Below are positions 1 to 8,433 of a stretch of DNA of 50,583 nt, piece after piece. Numbering within the stretch: the first letter of the stretch is position 1; every line of letters starts with the position of its first letter. The stretch is from CAMLHP01 sp035712285 (lineage in GTDB: Bacteria; Gemmatimonadota; Gemmatimonadetes; Gemmatimonadales; GWC2-71-9): the NCBI GenBank assembly GCA_035712285.1, contig DASTBA010000067.1:1-50583 (forward strand). Direction: 5' to 3'. Below the pieces are notes generated by a model, which saw only the letters and a program-made list of their open reading frames with translations, had not been told where the DNA came from and did no database searches. The translations under genes and the position numbers were made by a program.

Positions 1-84
1 TACCTCTACGGGCCGCACAACGTGGAAGTGGAACTGCGCCCGGCCCGGCCCGGCGACGCCCCTTCGAGCATCATGGCGAGCTGA
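1..84 (+). CDS. 3' end of an unidentified protein
   Basis: The first frame is open from the window edge to a TGA at 82-84 and gives the last 27 residues of a protein, beginning YLYGPHNVEVEL and ending SSIMAS. The start lies outside the window. The tail is too short to name a family. It converges on the multicopper oxidase gene and would overlap its stop end by 14 bases. The reading frame has ordinary GC-rich codon use, but a chance open frame of this length is possible. Confidence 0.4.
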   Translation, partial: YLYGPHNVEVELRPARPGDAPSSIMAS

Positions 85-1936
85 CCACCTGCACCGGCTG
101 TCGTACCGTCCAGTCCTTGTCCCGGGTGGAGACCTCAAGCATGAGGGAACCTGGAGTGGCGGTGGTGAAGGAGAAATCCGCCGTCTCACCCGGCCCCATC
201 AGCAACCGGGCGGGGCCGCTGGTCGCCTGGTGCGCCGGGAGATCGGCGCCGTCCTTGGCAATCGCCTGCCAGGTGACGAGGCCGGCCGAGTCGTGAACCG
301 TGACGAACACCCGCCAGTCGGGCGCGATGTTGATGACCCGCAGGCGATAGGTGCGGCCAGTCACAAAGCGAAGGGTGTCGGGTGACGGTGACCCGTTGAT
401 CCGCCCGCGGCCGTCGAGACCCTGGTTGATCAGGATGGTGTGGTCACGGGAGCTGTCGTACACCTCACCCGGCGGCAGGACGATGAGCGGTGCCGCCAGC
501 CCCGCCGCAATCTGGAAATACTCGTTCGAGTGCGAGTGGTAGATGAACGTGCCGGCGCGCAGCGGCGTGAACTCCACCGTGAACGAATCACCGGGCATCA
601 CCATCGGCGCGAGATGCCCCGGTGCCCCGCTCCACCCCGGCACCCCGTCCACATAGCTGTTCTCCACCTCGATACCGTGCCAGTGCACGGCGGTCGGATA
701 CGGCAAGCGATTCAGCATGGTGATGCGCACCGGTTCGCCCCGGCGGAGGAGGAGGGTGGCGCTTTCATCCGGGACCGAATCGGCGGCGGGCGCGGAGGCA
801 CCGCGCTGGATCACGAAGGCGTAGGTGTGCAGCGGCGGCTTGCCGGGCACCGGCTTCGCCTGCATGAACAGGCGGATCGGGCGCGGGGCGCGATGCGGTG
901 ATGGCACGACGCCGGCCGCCCCCTGCACCTGGATGCCGAGCACCAGCCCCGCCATGCCCTCGGCAGCGTGGTTCACGTAGGCCGGGGCATCGGGATCCTT
1001 CGCGTCCTTGATGAGGTGCAACGAGAGGTAGTGCGAGACATGGAAGCCGAAGTGGCAATGGAACAGCCAGTTGCCCGGGCGAGTGGGTATCCACGTCATG
1101 GCCATCGTGCCACCGGGCAGCATCATTTCGGTGGCAACCATCCGGCGGTCCGCCGGCGCCAGGATGGTGTCCGCCGCCCACGCGCCTCGACTGTCCACGC
1201 TGTAGTAGAAGCCGTGGAGATGCATCGGATGCGCATCCCTCGTGGGATTGACCCAGCGCCAGCGCACCGTGTCGCCCACGTTGAATGAGAAGCGCTCGGT
1301 GTAGGGCCACGTCTTCCCGTTGATCACCATCATGTCCCGGTCGGGGCGCGTGGAGTCGCCCGCCTCGTGCCAGACACCAATCACGAAGATCCGGTCGGCG
1401 GGCCGGCCGGTGGCGGTCGCCGAATCCACGATCAGCGCGCCGGACAGCTGGCTGTCCTCACCGTCGCGCTGGTCCATCCCCTTGCCGCTCGTGCTGCCCC
1501 AGTAGAAGTAGGTGCCAGGTGCACCGGCCGTGAACTCGACGGTTCGCGTGGCGCCTGGCCGCACCTGTACCGTGTCGGTGGGGCTCGCCGGCTGCTGCGC
1601 GAGGCCATATACCACGAGCGTCGAATCGGTGAGGGTGTTGCGGATGCTCACCTGTACCATGGTGCCGGACTTGACGCGGACCATGGGTCCCGGAACCTCG
1701 AGTGCCCGGCCCACCTCGGCAAAGGCGAGCACCGGCTCACTGAGGCTGCTGTCGGCGGCGGGATACCAGCGCCCACGGCGGAGTTCCAGCTGCAGCGTCA
1801 GCGTGTCATGATGCTGGACACCGGCGGGGCGCCGGTTGTCGTTGGCGGCGATGCGGCCGAGCGCCGGACCCGGGAATACCGATGATGAAGGCCACCCGCT
1901 TGCGAGCCATGCGAGCAGCAGGGGCAGCAGCATCAC
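71..1936 (-). CDS. Multicopper oxidase, four cupredoxin domains, permuted motif order
   Basis: This is a copper-dependent oxidase of the laccase superfamily, 621 residues from the GTG at 1936 or 620 from the ATG at 1933. An N-terminal hydrophobic stretch (residues 2-13) suggests export. Domain 1 (about 60-175) has the cupredoxin pattern, but its copper positions read VVYGL and FYWGS instead of HWHGL and YHSH. Domain 2 carries HPMHLHG (236-242) and HCHFGFHVSHYL (293-304), the type 1 and trinuclear ligands that normally end a laccase. Domain 3 carries HWHG (418-421) and YHSHS (466-470), which normally begin one. Domain 4 (about 495-621) resembles the copper-free middle domain of laccases. The ligand set is complete but the order is rotated, as in type C two-domain oxidases with type 1 copper in the first domain. 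The start abuts the PP2C stop, so the two are probably cotranscribed. The substrate is unknown. Confidence 0.9.
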   Translation of the reverse strand: MMLLPLLLAWLASGWPSSSVFPGPALGRIAANDNRRPAGVQHHDTLTLQLELRRGRWYPAADSSLSEPVLAFAEVGRALEVPGPMVRVKSGTMVQVSIRNTLTDSTLVVYGLAQQPASPTDTVQVRPGATRTVEFTAGAPGTYFYWGSTSGKGMDQRDGEDSQLSGALIVDSATATGRPADRIFVIGVWHEAGDSTRPDRDMMVINGKTWPYTERFSFNVGDTVRWRWVNPTRDAHPMHLHGFYYSVDSRGAWAADTILAPADRRMVATEMMLPGGTMAMTWIPTRPGNWLFHCHFGFHVSHYLSLHLIKDAKDPDAPAYVNHAAEGMAGLVLGIQVQGAAGVVPSPHRAPRPIRLFMQAKPVPGKPPLHTYAFVIQRGASAPAADSVPDESATLLLRRGEPVRITMLNRLPYPTAVHWHGIEVENSYVDGVPGWSGAPGHLAPMVMPGDSFTVEFTPLRAGTFIYHSHSNEYFQIAAGLAAPLIVLPPGEVYDSSRDHTILINQGLDGRGRINGSPSPDTLRFVTGRTYRLRVINIAPDWRVFVTVHDSAGLVTWQAIAKDGADLPAHQATSGPARLLMGPGETADFSFTTATPGSLMLEVSTRDKDWTVRQPVQVVSSP

Positions 1937-2815
1937 CTAACGCTTCTCCGCCACCCGCACCACCACGATCGTGATGTTGTCCGCGCCGCCGGCGTCCAGC
2001 GCGTCCTGCAGCAGCCCCTCGCAGATGGCCCGCACCGGCTCGCGGGACGAGAGCCGCTCCTTGATCCGTTCGTCCGGCACGTGGCGCGTGAGTCCGTCAC
2101 TGCAGAGCATCCCGACATCCCCCCAGCGCTCCTCGATGCGGCTGACCACCGGGGCCGACTGGCTGCCGCCGATCGAGCTGGAGAGCATGCTGGCCCAGCG
2201 GCTGCCCGGCGCATCAGCCGGCTTCAGCACCCCCAGGTCAATCAGCTCCTGCGCCATGGTCTGGTCGCGGGTGATCTGCGCGAGCTTGCCGTCCCGGAGC
2301 AGGTAGGCACGGCTGTCTCCCACCTGCAACAGATAGCCGCGGGGAAAGTCGCCGAGCAGCAGCGTGAGCGTCGTGGCCATGCCGCGCCGCTCGGGGTCGC
2401 GGGCGGCTTCGTCCGCCAGCTCGCTGTGCACCTGCATCGCAGCGTTTTCCAGCGCCTGGGAGAAGCCTGAATCGTCGGCGGTGTCGGCGGTGTAGTAGCA
2501 GTTGATGCTTTGCGCGAGGTACTGCGTGACCCGCTCCAGGGCGCGACGGCTCGCCTCCTCACCCAGCAGGCTGCTGCCCACGCCGTCGGCCACCATGGCG
2601 AGAAACGCCAGCCGGTCCCCGGGTGCCGTGAGCTCGCTCGCGTCCGGAAGGCTGGAGAGGTGCACGTCCACCCGCCGCTTGAGGGCGCAGACGAGGAAAT
2701 GGTCCTGGTTGGTCTTCCGCACCTTGCCGGGGTGGGTCAGCGCGAAGATCTCCAACTGGTCGTCCCGCGGCTTCTGGCCGGTGACGACCTGCGCCTGCGT
2801 TTCTCCGGTCACCAT
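1937..2815 (-). CDS. PP2C-family serine/threonine protein phosphatase
   Basis: This is a metal-dependent phosphoprotein phosphatase of 292 residues, probably cytoplasmic. The PP2C motifs appear in order: KVRKTNQD (31-38), VADGVGSSLLGEEAS with the metal-binding DG (77-78), GMATTL, VGDSRAYLLR, LCSDGLT and the C-terminal ADNITIVVVR. The frame is open for 56 more codons upstream. I chose the ATG at 2815 because GGAGG lies six bases before it and because the upstream residues look like spurious arginine-rich translation. No transmembrane segment or regulatory domain is attached, so this resembles the stand-alone phosphatases that oppose Hanks-type kinases (PrpC/Stp type). No kinase gene lies in the window. 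The multicopper oxidase gene follows with no gap. Confidence 0.93.
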   Translation of the reverse strand: MVTGETQAQVVTGQKPRDDQLEIFALTHPGKVRKTNQDHFLVCALKRRVDVHLSSLPDASELTAPGDRLAFLAMVADGVGSSLLGEEASRRALERVTQYLAQSINCYYTADTADDSGFSQALENAAMQVHSELADEAARDPERRGMATTLTLLLGDFPRGYLLQVGDSRAYLLRDGKLAQITRDQTMAQELIDLGVLKPADAPGSRWASMLSSSIGGSQSAPVVSRIEERWGDVGMLCSDGLTRHVPDERIKERLSSREPVRAICEGLLQDALDAGGADNITIVVVRVAEKR

Positions 2816-2865
2816 ATGCAGCCTCCAGCGTGTCTCCGGTTCCGACCGCGGTGTCCCTGCCAGAT

Positions 2866-2871
2866 AAGCTA
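2866..2871 (-). promoter_or_regulatory. Possible -10 box of the PP2C gene (TAGCTT)
   Basis: On the minus strand TAGCTT lies about 50 bases before the phosphatase ATG. It matches the TA(T/G)CTT box seen before several other genes in the window. I see no convincing -35 element. Confidence 0.3.
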
Positions 2872-3037
2872 GGGCGGGCTTGGCGCGGCGGATAGGGGCC
2901 CTGCGGCGCCGAACGCCATGGGCGGCCCCATCGCAGTCCCGGCCGGATACCGCCGCTGATCGACCACTGAGACCTCGCTCCACGGCATGGGCACCTCCCG
3001 GTGCCCGCCCAAGTGGCGTGACTGTAAAGGATCAGCC

Positions 3038-3043
3038 TAGAAT
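3038..3043 (+). promoter_or_regulatory. Possible -10 box of the beta-propeller gene (TAGAAT)
   Basis: TAGAAT differs from the TATAAT consensus at one base and lies 34 bases before the ATG at 3078. That would leave a leader of about 28 bases containing the GGAG ribosome site. No clear -35 sequence is seen at 16-18 bases upstream. Confidence 0.45.
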
Positions 3044-3077
3044 GATGTGCAAGTGACCTTTGAACCATGGAGTAGAC

Positions 3078-4073
3078 ATGACCCTCGAACGCCACCTGGC
3101 TACAGCACGGCGGCTGTCGGCCAATTGCTTGTGTGCACTTGCTCTCGCCGTGATCCCCAGCATCTCAATCGTGACACCCTCGGAACATGAGGGCCCGACT
3201 CCCGTCTACGTCACGCTGCAGGGAAGCGACGCCGTGGGAAATGCGGCCACCGGAAAGGTGTGGCACGGACTCGCCGGCGCCCACTACGTTGCCGTCAGCC
3301 CCGATGGCGCCCAGTTGCTGGTGAGCGGCGCGGGCACCTCTGATGTGTATCTGGTGAATACTGCGGACGGGAAACTGCTGAAAACGTTCGATGTCGGCCC
3401 CGTCCCCCAGAACGTTGCGATCAGCCCCAACGGCCGTCTCGGCCTTGCGGTGAGCGAAGGCAACGGGACAGTTGCCGTGATTGACATGCGCAAGCAGGCA
3501 TTGATCACGTTCATCCACGTCGGCAAGGTGCCGCACGCTCCGTTGTTCACCGCTGACGGCCAACGCGCGTACGTCACGCTGCAGGGAAGCGATGCCGTGG
3601 CGGTGCTGGATATGCGTGCCCTGACAAAAATCGGGCAGTTCCCGGTCCCCGGTCTCACGATGCCCCATAATCTCGACCTCTCAGCCAACGGAGAGGTATT
3701 GTGGATACGTGGCTTTCTCGGCAAGGTTGCGGCCGTCAATGTAAGGTCGCACAAGGTACTTGCGGTGATCCCGGTCGGCGCCAGCCACGCCGGTATCGAC
3801 GTCATTCCCGGTGGCCGCTACGTGGTCACCGGTGGAATTGGAGGTGACGTGGTGGACGTGATTGACCCCGGAAGCTTCGCCGTCGTGAAACGCATCAAGG
3901 TCGGCAAAGGGCCACACGGCGTTCGCGCCAGCAAGGATGGACGCTGGGTGTATGCAGGTGTCGTCGGCACCGACAAGGTTGCCGTAATCGACATGACCAC
4001 GCTGCGTGCGGTGAAGCAGGAAACGCCCCATGGCAAGGTGCCATTCTGGGTTGCCGTTCCCGGCAATGATTGA
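3078..4073 (+). CDS. YncE/YVTN-type beta-propeller repeat protein, exported
   Basis: This is a 331-residue protein made of about six or seven short beta-propeller blades with the pattern VYVT-GSD-V-VID---(14)-G--P. Examples are YVTLQGSDAV near residues 44 and 165, VAVIDMRKQ, VDVIDPGSF and VAVIDMTTL. Such proteins bind ligands or partners, often outside the cytoplasm. A hydrophobic stretch at residues 17-33 after an arginine-containing N terminus suggests a signal peptide or anchor. I chose the ATG at 3078 because GGAG lies eight bases before it; a TTG at 3060 is also in frame. Two blades share an almost identical 31-base DNA segment (3207-3237 and 3570-3600). The gene looks less GC-rich at third positions than its neighbours. 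It stands alone between a divergent phosphatase and convergent comM. Its specific role is unknown. Confidence 0.85.
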   Translation: MTLERHLATARRLSANCLCALALAVIPSISIVTPSEHEGPTPVYVTLQGSDAVGNAATGKVWHGLAGAHYVAVSPDGAQLLVSGAGTSDVYLVNTADGKLLKTFDVGPVPQNVAISPNGRLGLAVSEGNGTVAVIDMRKQALITFIHVGKVPHAPLFTADGQRAYVTLQGSDAVAVLDMRALTKIGQFPVPGLTMPHNLDLSANGEVLWIRGFLGKVAAVNVRSHKVLAVIPVGASHAGIDVIPGGRYVVTGGIGGDVVDVIDPGSFAVVKRIKVGKGPHGVRASKDGRWVYAGVVGTDKVAVIDMTTLRAVKQETPHGKVPFWVAVPGND

Positions 4074-4087
4074 GTCCCGTTTACGAA

Positions 4088-4109
4088 GGCCGGCCTGTTG
4101 AACCCGGCC
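4088..4109. terminator. GC hairpin between convergent genes
   Basis: GGCCGG (4088-4093) and CCGGCC (4104-4109) can pair around a ten-base loop. The hairpin sits between the convergent beta-propeller and comM stops, so it could help end transcription from either side. No T-run follows on either strand, so an intrinsic terminator is not proven. Confidence 0.3.
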
Positions 4110-4144
4110 ACCCAAGTGTCCGGAGATCCTCAACGAAGTACATT

Positions 4145-5683
4145 TCACGCCGCCTCCCGCCGCCGGTCGAGAGTCCGGTACTGGATCGCCTCCGCCACGT
4201 GCGGGGGCTGGATGTCCCGCTCACCAGCCAGGTCGGCGATGGTCCGGGCAATCTTGATGATCCGGTGATAGGCCCGCGCCGACAGGCCCAGCCGCTGCAT
4301 GGCTAGCCGGAGCAGCTGCTCGCTCCGGTCGGAGAGGTGACAGCACTGGCGCAGGTCCCGCGGCGCCATGTGGGCGTTGGCGTGGATGCCGGGACGGTCG
4401 CGGAATCGCTCCCGCTGCCGCTGGCGCGCCGCCTCGACCCGCCCCCGCACGGTGGCGCTGGGCTCCTCGGCGTGCTTCGCCGCCAGTTCCCGATACGCGA
4501 CAGCCGGCACATGCAGATGGATGTCAATGCGGTCCAGCAGCGGGCCCGAGACCCGTGAGAGATAGCGATCGATTCCCGCCGCATCGCAGCGGCAGGCATG
4601 GGCCGGATCCCCATGATGCCCGCAGGGACAGGGGTTCATCGCCGCCGCCAGCATGAAGCGCGCGGGATACGACAGGCTCACCGCCGCACGCGCCAGGGTC
4701 ACGACGCCATCCTCCATCGGCTGGCGCAACACCTCCAGCACATTCTTGCGGAATTCCGGAAGCTCGTCCAGGAACAGCACGCCGCCATGCGCCAGGCTCA
4801 CCTCCCCGGGGCGCGGGTTCGATCCGCCGCCGATGAGGCCCGCATCGCTGATGGTGTGGTGCGGCGCCCGGAACGGCCGCACCGCGCAGAGCGACTGCCC
4901 CGGCGGCAAGGTGCCGGCGACACTGTGGATCTTGGTGGTCTCGAGCGCCTCGTCCAGTGTCATGGAGGGCAGGATGGTCGGCAGCCGGCGTGCTAGCATG
5001 GTCTTCCCCGCCCCCGGCGGCCCGACCAGCAGGAGATTGTGCGACCCCGCCGCCGCAATCTCCAGCGCGCGCTTGGCCCCCGCCTGCCCCCGGACATCGG
5101 CAAAGTCCACGACGTCCCGCCCCCGCTCCTGCATCAGCGCACCGATATCCACCCGCTGGCGCCTGAGCGACGGTCCGCCGCTCAGCCATTCGCAGATTTC
5201 CGTGAGCGTCGCCGCCCCGTGCACCGCCAGACCTTCCACCACCGACGCCTCGGCGAGGTTGGCACTCGGCAGCACCACGCCGGCGCAGCCCGCCACCCTG
5301 GCCGCGAGGGCCATCGAGAGTGCTCCGCGCACCGGACGAAGATCGCCCTCGAGCCCGATCTCGCCCAGCACGACGAGCCCTTCCAGCCGGTCCCCCTCGA
5401 TCTGCCCGCTCGCCACGAGGATCCCGAGCGCGATCGGCAGGTCCAGCGCCGAGCCGCCCTTTTTCACATCCGCGGGTGCCAGATTCACCGTGATGCGTCG
5501 CAGCGGAAAGGCGTAACCGGCGTTCTGCAGCGCCGCGTTCACCCGCTCGCGTCCTTCCTTCACGGCGCCCTGTGGCAGGCCGACCGTTGCGAAGGACGGG
5601 AGCCCGCTGGCAATGTCCACTTCCACGTCCATGAGATAGGCGTCCACGCCAAGCACGGCGGCGGAACGAATGCGGGCGAGCAT
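4145..5683 (-). CDS. comM: ComM/YifB-family Mg-chelatase-like AAA+ ATPase
   Basis: The protein has 512 residues, close to the usual 500-510 of the family. ComM is a hexameric helicase that promotes branch migration when incoming DNA is integrated during natural transformation. The N-terminal 180 residues form the ChlI-type Lon/S5-like domain (VEVDIASGLPSFATVGLP, NLAPADVKKGGSALDLPIALG). The AAA+ part shows Walker A GPPGAGKT and Walker B GVLFLDELPEF. A cysteine-rich insert CPCGHHGDPAHACRC follows, and the C-terminal Mg-chelatase lid has SARAYHRIIKIARTIADL. The start at 5683 gives the family N terminus MLARIRSAAVLGVDA; 15 extra codons upstream are open but not conserved in kind. The gene is monocistronic here and convergent with the beta-propeller gene. 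Confidence 0.95.
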   Translation of the reverse strand: MLARIRSAAVLGVDAYLMDVEVDIASGLPSFATVGLPQGAVKEGRERVNAALQNAGYAFPLRRITVNLAPADVKKGGSALDLPIALGILVASGQIEGDRLEGLVVLGEIGLEGDLRPVRGALSMALAARVAGCAGVVLPSANLAEASVVEGLAVHGAATLTEICEWLSGGPSLRRQRVDIGALMQERGRDVVDFADVRGQAGAKRALEIAAAGSHNLLLVGPPGAGKTMLARRLPTILPSMTLDEALETTKIHSVAGTLPPGQSLCAVRPFRAPHHTISDAGLIGGGSNPRPGEVSLAHGGVLFLDELPEFRKNVLEVLRQPMEDGVVTLARAAVSLSYPARFMLAAAMNPCPCGHHGDPAHACRCDAAGIDRYLSRVSGPLLDRIDIHLHVPAVAYRELAAKHAEEPSATVRGRVEAARQRQRERFRDRPGIHANAHMAPRDLRQCCHLSDRSEQLLRLAMQRLGLSARAYHRIIKIARTIADLAGERDIQPPHVAEAIQYRTLDRRREAA

Positions 5684-5952
5684 CGCAGATCCAGGCTGGG
5701 GTCCACCCAACCCTGCCACCACTCGCACCCGAATGCGTCACCGCCAGCGTGCAAGACGGCGCATTCCCGCTCACCGCGACTTGCCGGGCCCGGTCGCGCG
5801 TTGCAACCTGCGCTGACGCATCCGGCACCGGTCACGGCGTTATCCAGTCACGCTCCAACTACTTACGCCGGTCCGCGTGGACGGCCCGATTTCTGCAAAA
5901 CGGAAGACCTAAAGGAAAGCTGCTCCCGTTCCCTGAACCACGCACCGTCACC

Positions 5953-6672
5953 ATGTCCTCTGTGCTGCGCGCCATCGAGCCCTCCGACCGCTCCCCCTTC
6001 GAGGGGTGGTCACGGGCTGTCCTGGCGTCGCTGGCCCTCCTCATCTCCGCCCTCACCACCCAGATCGTCCGGGTGAGCTGGTTCGGCGGCAGCGCCCAGC
6101 CGCTCAGCTCCCGCCCGATGTCCGCCTGGCGCGCGGTACCGTCCACCGCGCTGGCCGGTGATTCCATTCAGGCGATGGGCGTGGTGAATGCCCTGGAGCA
6201 GAGCGCCTTCTCCGATACCGCCCGGCGGATCCTCGGTTCGCCCAGCCGGCCGATCGGGCTGGTGGGTGCGTCGGGCCGGGCCGAGCGCCACATCGGCGAG
6301 TACGTCCGCTCGCGGGATTCGGTCGCCCTGGCGCCCACCGCCATCCTCTCCGAGGCGCAGCTCCGGCACGCCTATCTCCACGAGCTGAGCCATCACTGGA
6401 TGGCGCGCCACCCGGAACTGGGCAAGCGGCTGCTGGCCGAGATGCCGCCCCTCACCGACTCGTCCCGCTACGGGTTCGGTGACCCGGACGAGCAGGCCGC
6501 CGAGGCGCTGGCCCACGCGGTGCAGTTCTGGCGCGCCACCCGCACCGGCGCCGACTCCGCGAATCGCGGCCGGATGCTCGATGCCTACGAGAGCGTGATG
6601 CCCGGCACGCGCCTGGCCTACCTCAGTCTCATCGAGTCCGGCAGTCTCCCGATCGGGGACCTGTCCCTGTGA
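5953..6672 (+). CDS. Membrane-anchored HExxH (zincin-like) protein of unknown family
   Basis: I do not recognise a named family. The 239-residue product has one probable transmembrane helix (about 20-40), then a domain containing YLHELSHHW, where HELSH (143-147) is a textbook zinc-binding HExxH motif. The downstream segment FGDPDEQAAEALAHAVQFW offers Glu180 or Glu184 as the third ligand, as in gluzincins. With one N-terminal helix the domain would probably face the periplasm. I chose the ATG at 5953; 68 in-frame codons before it look like noise. The stop overlaps the GTG of the FtsH-like gene (GTGA), so the two are translationally coupled and probably work together. Peptidase activity is inferred from the motif only. 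The protein could also be a zinc-binding non-enzyme. Confidence 0.75.
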   Translation: MSSVLRAIEPSDRSPFEGWSRAVLASLALLISALTTQIVRVSWFGGSAQPLSSRPMSAWRAVPSTALAGDSIQAMGVVNALEQSAFSDTARRILGSPSRPIGLVGASGRAERHIGEYVRSRDSVALAPTAILSEAQLRHAYLHELSHHWMARHPELGKRLLAEMPPLTDSSRYGFGDPDEQAAEALAHAVQFWRATRTGADSANRGRMLDAYESVMPGTRLAYLSLIESGSLPIGDLSL

Positions 6673-8432
6673 AACGGCTGGCGCGCCTGGCGCCCACCAT
6701 GGCGCTCGGCACGCTGGCCCTGCTCGTTGCCGCCGCCGCGGTCACCATAGTCATCACTCGCCGGCACGCCGCCACCATCCGCACCGTTCCGCTCTCGACC
6801 GTACTCGCGTCGCTGGATGCGCGCGCGCTGGATTCCGTGGTCATCGCGGCGGGTGAATCGGTCATCGGCTGGCACAACGGATCGGCGATCCGGGCGGTCT
6901 ACACACCGGCCACGAGCGACGGCCTGGTTGCCCGCGCGGCCGCGGCCGGCGTGCAGATCGCCTATGCGCCGCGAGCCCAGAGCGCCACACCCTACCTGGC
7001 CGTCACGCTGGTGCTGATCCTCCTCCTGGCGGGGTCGGTGGTCCTGCGCCAGGGTGCCGGCGGTCCGATGCACACCGGCGGCGTGGGCCAGCGGGCGCGC
7101 CCCCGCATCACCTTCGCCGACGTGGCCGGCAACACCGGTGCGGTGAGCGAACTCCGCGAGGTGGTGCAGTCCCTCCGCGACCCGGCGCGGTTCCGGCGGG
7201 TCGGCGCGCGCACCCCGCGTGGCGTGCTGCTCTACGGCCCGCCCGGCACCGGCAAGACGCTGATGGCGCGCGCCGTCGCGGGCGAGGCCGGCGTGCCCTT
7301 CTGGTCGCTCTCGGGCGCCGAGGTCACCGGCTTCATCGTGGGGCTGGGGGCGATGCGGGTGAAGGCGCTCTTCCGAAAGGCCCGGAAGCAGGGGGGCGTG
7401 ATCTTCATTGACGAGCTGGATTCGCTGGGCGGCACCCGGGGACGGAACCGGGCGCACAACGAGGACGACCGCACGCTCAACCAGCTCCTGGTGGAGCTGG
7501 ACGGATTCGCGACCCACGATAACGTGGTGGTGATCGCGGCGACCAACCGGCCCGACGACCTGGACCCCGCCCTGCTCCGCCCGGGGCGGTTTGACCGCAC
7601 CATCGCCGTCCCCCTGCCGGTGGCGACCGAACGGGAGGCGATTCTCTCCCTGCATGCGGAGACGCGCAAGGTTCCGCTGTCCGCCGGCGTCGATCTCGGC
7701 CGGCTCGCGCGGCTCATGCCCCAGGCGAGCGGCGCCGACCTGGCCAATCTCCTCAACGAGGCGGCGATCGTGGCCGCCCGCGAGGATGCCACCGCGGTGG
7801 CCTGGCCGCACTTCGAGGCCGCGCGGGACCGGGTGCTGCTCGGACGCGCTCGCGAAGGACTCACCGCGTCGGCGGACGAGTGGCGTGTCGTTGCCATGCA
7901 CGAGGCCGGCCATGCCCTGCTCGGCGTGCTCGCCTGCCCCGAGGACCCGCTGCACAAGGTGACCATCCAGCCACGGGGCGCCGCGATGGGCGTGGCTTTC
8001 TTCGCGCCCGACGCGGATCGTCACCTGCACTCGCGCCGGTATCTCGAGGGACAGATCCTGAAGGGACTCGGCGGGCGCGCGGCGGAGGAAGTGATCTTCG
8101 GCCCCGAGGCCATCACCAGCGGAGCGCGGAACGACCTCCAGCACGTCACCCGCATCGCCCGCGAGATGGTCTGCGCGCTGGGCATGGGCCGGGCCGCCGG
8201 CCTCGTCTCCTGTGATGCGAATGCACCGCCCAGTTCGGAACTGCAGGGGCTGATGGATCGCGAGGTGCGCGAACTGCTGGACCGCCTCTACGCCGAGGCG
8301 CTTGCCCTCGTGCGCCGGCACCAGGACGCCGTACAGGCGCTGGGCGCCGCACTCCTGGAGCAGGAGACGCTCGACGGCCGGGAGGCGCTCGCGATCCTGG
8401 CCCGGCATGGCGCCGTACCGGCGGCGGCCTGA
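6669..8432 (+). CDS. Divergent FtsH-like membrane AAA+ metalloprotease
   Basis: This is a 587-residue relative of FtsH, the membrane-bound ATP-dependent zinc protease. Two helices (about 8-30 and 107-126) frame a short extracytoplasmic segment, as in FtsH. The AAA module has Walker A GPPGTGKT (190-197), Walker B GVIFIDELD (243-251) and the second region of homology RPGRFDR (304-310). The M41 domain has HEAGH (411-415), and the third zinc ligand is Asp489 in SGARNDL. The pore loop reads GFIVGLGA where FtsH has MFVGVGA, so the pore phenylalanine is shifted or lost. Canonical FtsH is usually about 610-650 residues; this one is shorter and diverged, so it is likely a paralogue rather than the housekeeping enzyme. 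It begins with GTG inside the stop of the HExxH gene. Its 3' end meets the convergent kinase gene with one base between the stops. Confidence 0.9.
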   Translation: MKRLARLAPTMALGTLALLVAAAAVTIVITRRHAATIRTVPLSTVLASLDARALDSVVIAAGESVIGWHNGSAIRAVYTPATSDGLVARAAAAGVQIAYAPRAQSATPYLAVTLVLILLLAGSVVLRQGAGGPMHTGGVGQRARPRITFADVAGNTGAVSELREVVQSLRDPARFRRVGARTPRGVLLYGPPGTGKTLMARAVAGEAGVPFWSLSGAEVTGFIVGLGAMRVKALFRKARKQGGVIFIDELDSLGGTRGRNRAHNEDDRTLNQLLVELDGFATHDNVVVIAATNRPDDLDPALLRPGRFDRTIAVPLPVATEREAILSLHAETRKVPLSAGVDLGRLARLMPQASGADLANLLNEAAIVAAREDATAVAWPHFEAARDRVLLGRAREGLTASADEWRVVAMHEAGHALLGVLACPEDPLHKVTIQPRGAAMGVAFFAPDADRHLHSRRYLEGQILKGLGGRAAEEVIFGPEAITSGARNDLQHVTRIAREMVCALGMGRAAGLVSCDANAPPSSELQGLMDREVRELLDRLYAEALALVRRHQDAVQALGAALLEQETLDGREALAILARHGAVPAAA

Positions 8433-8433
8433 A

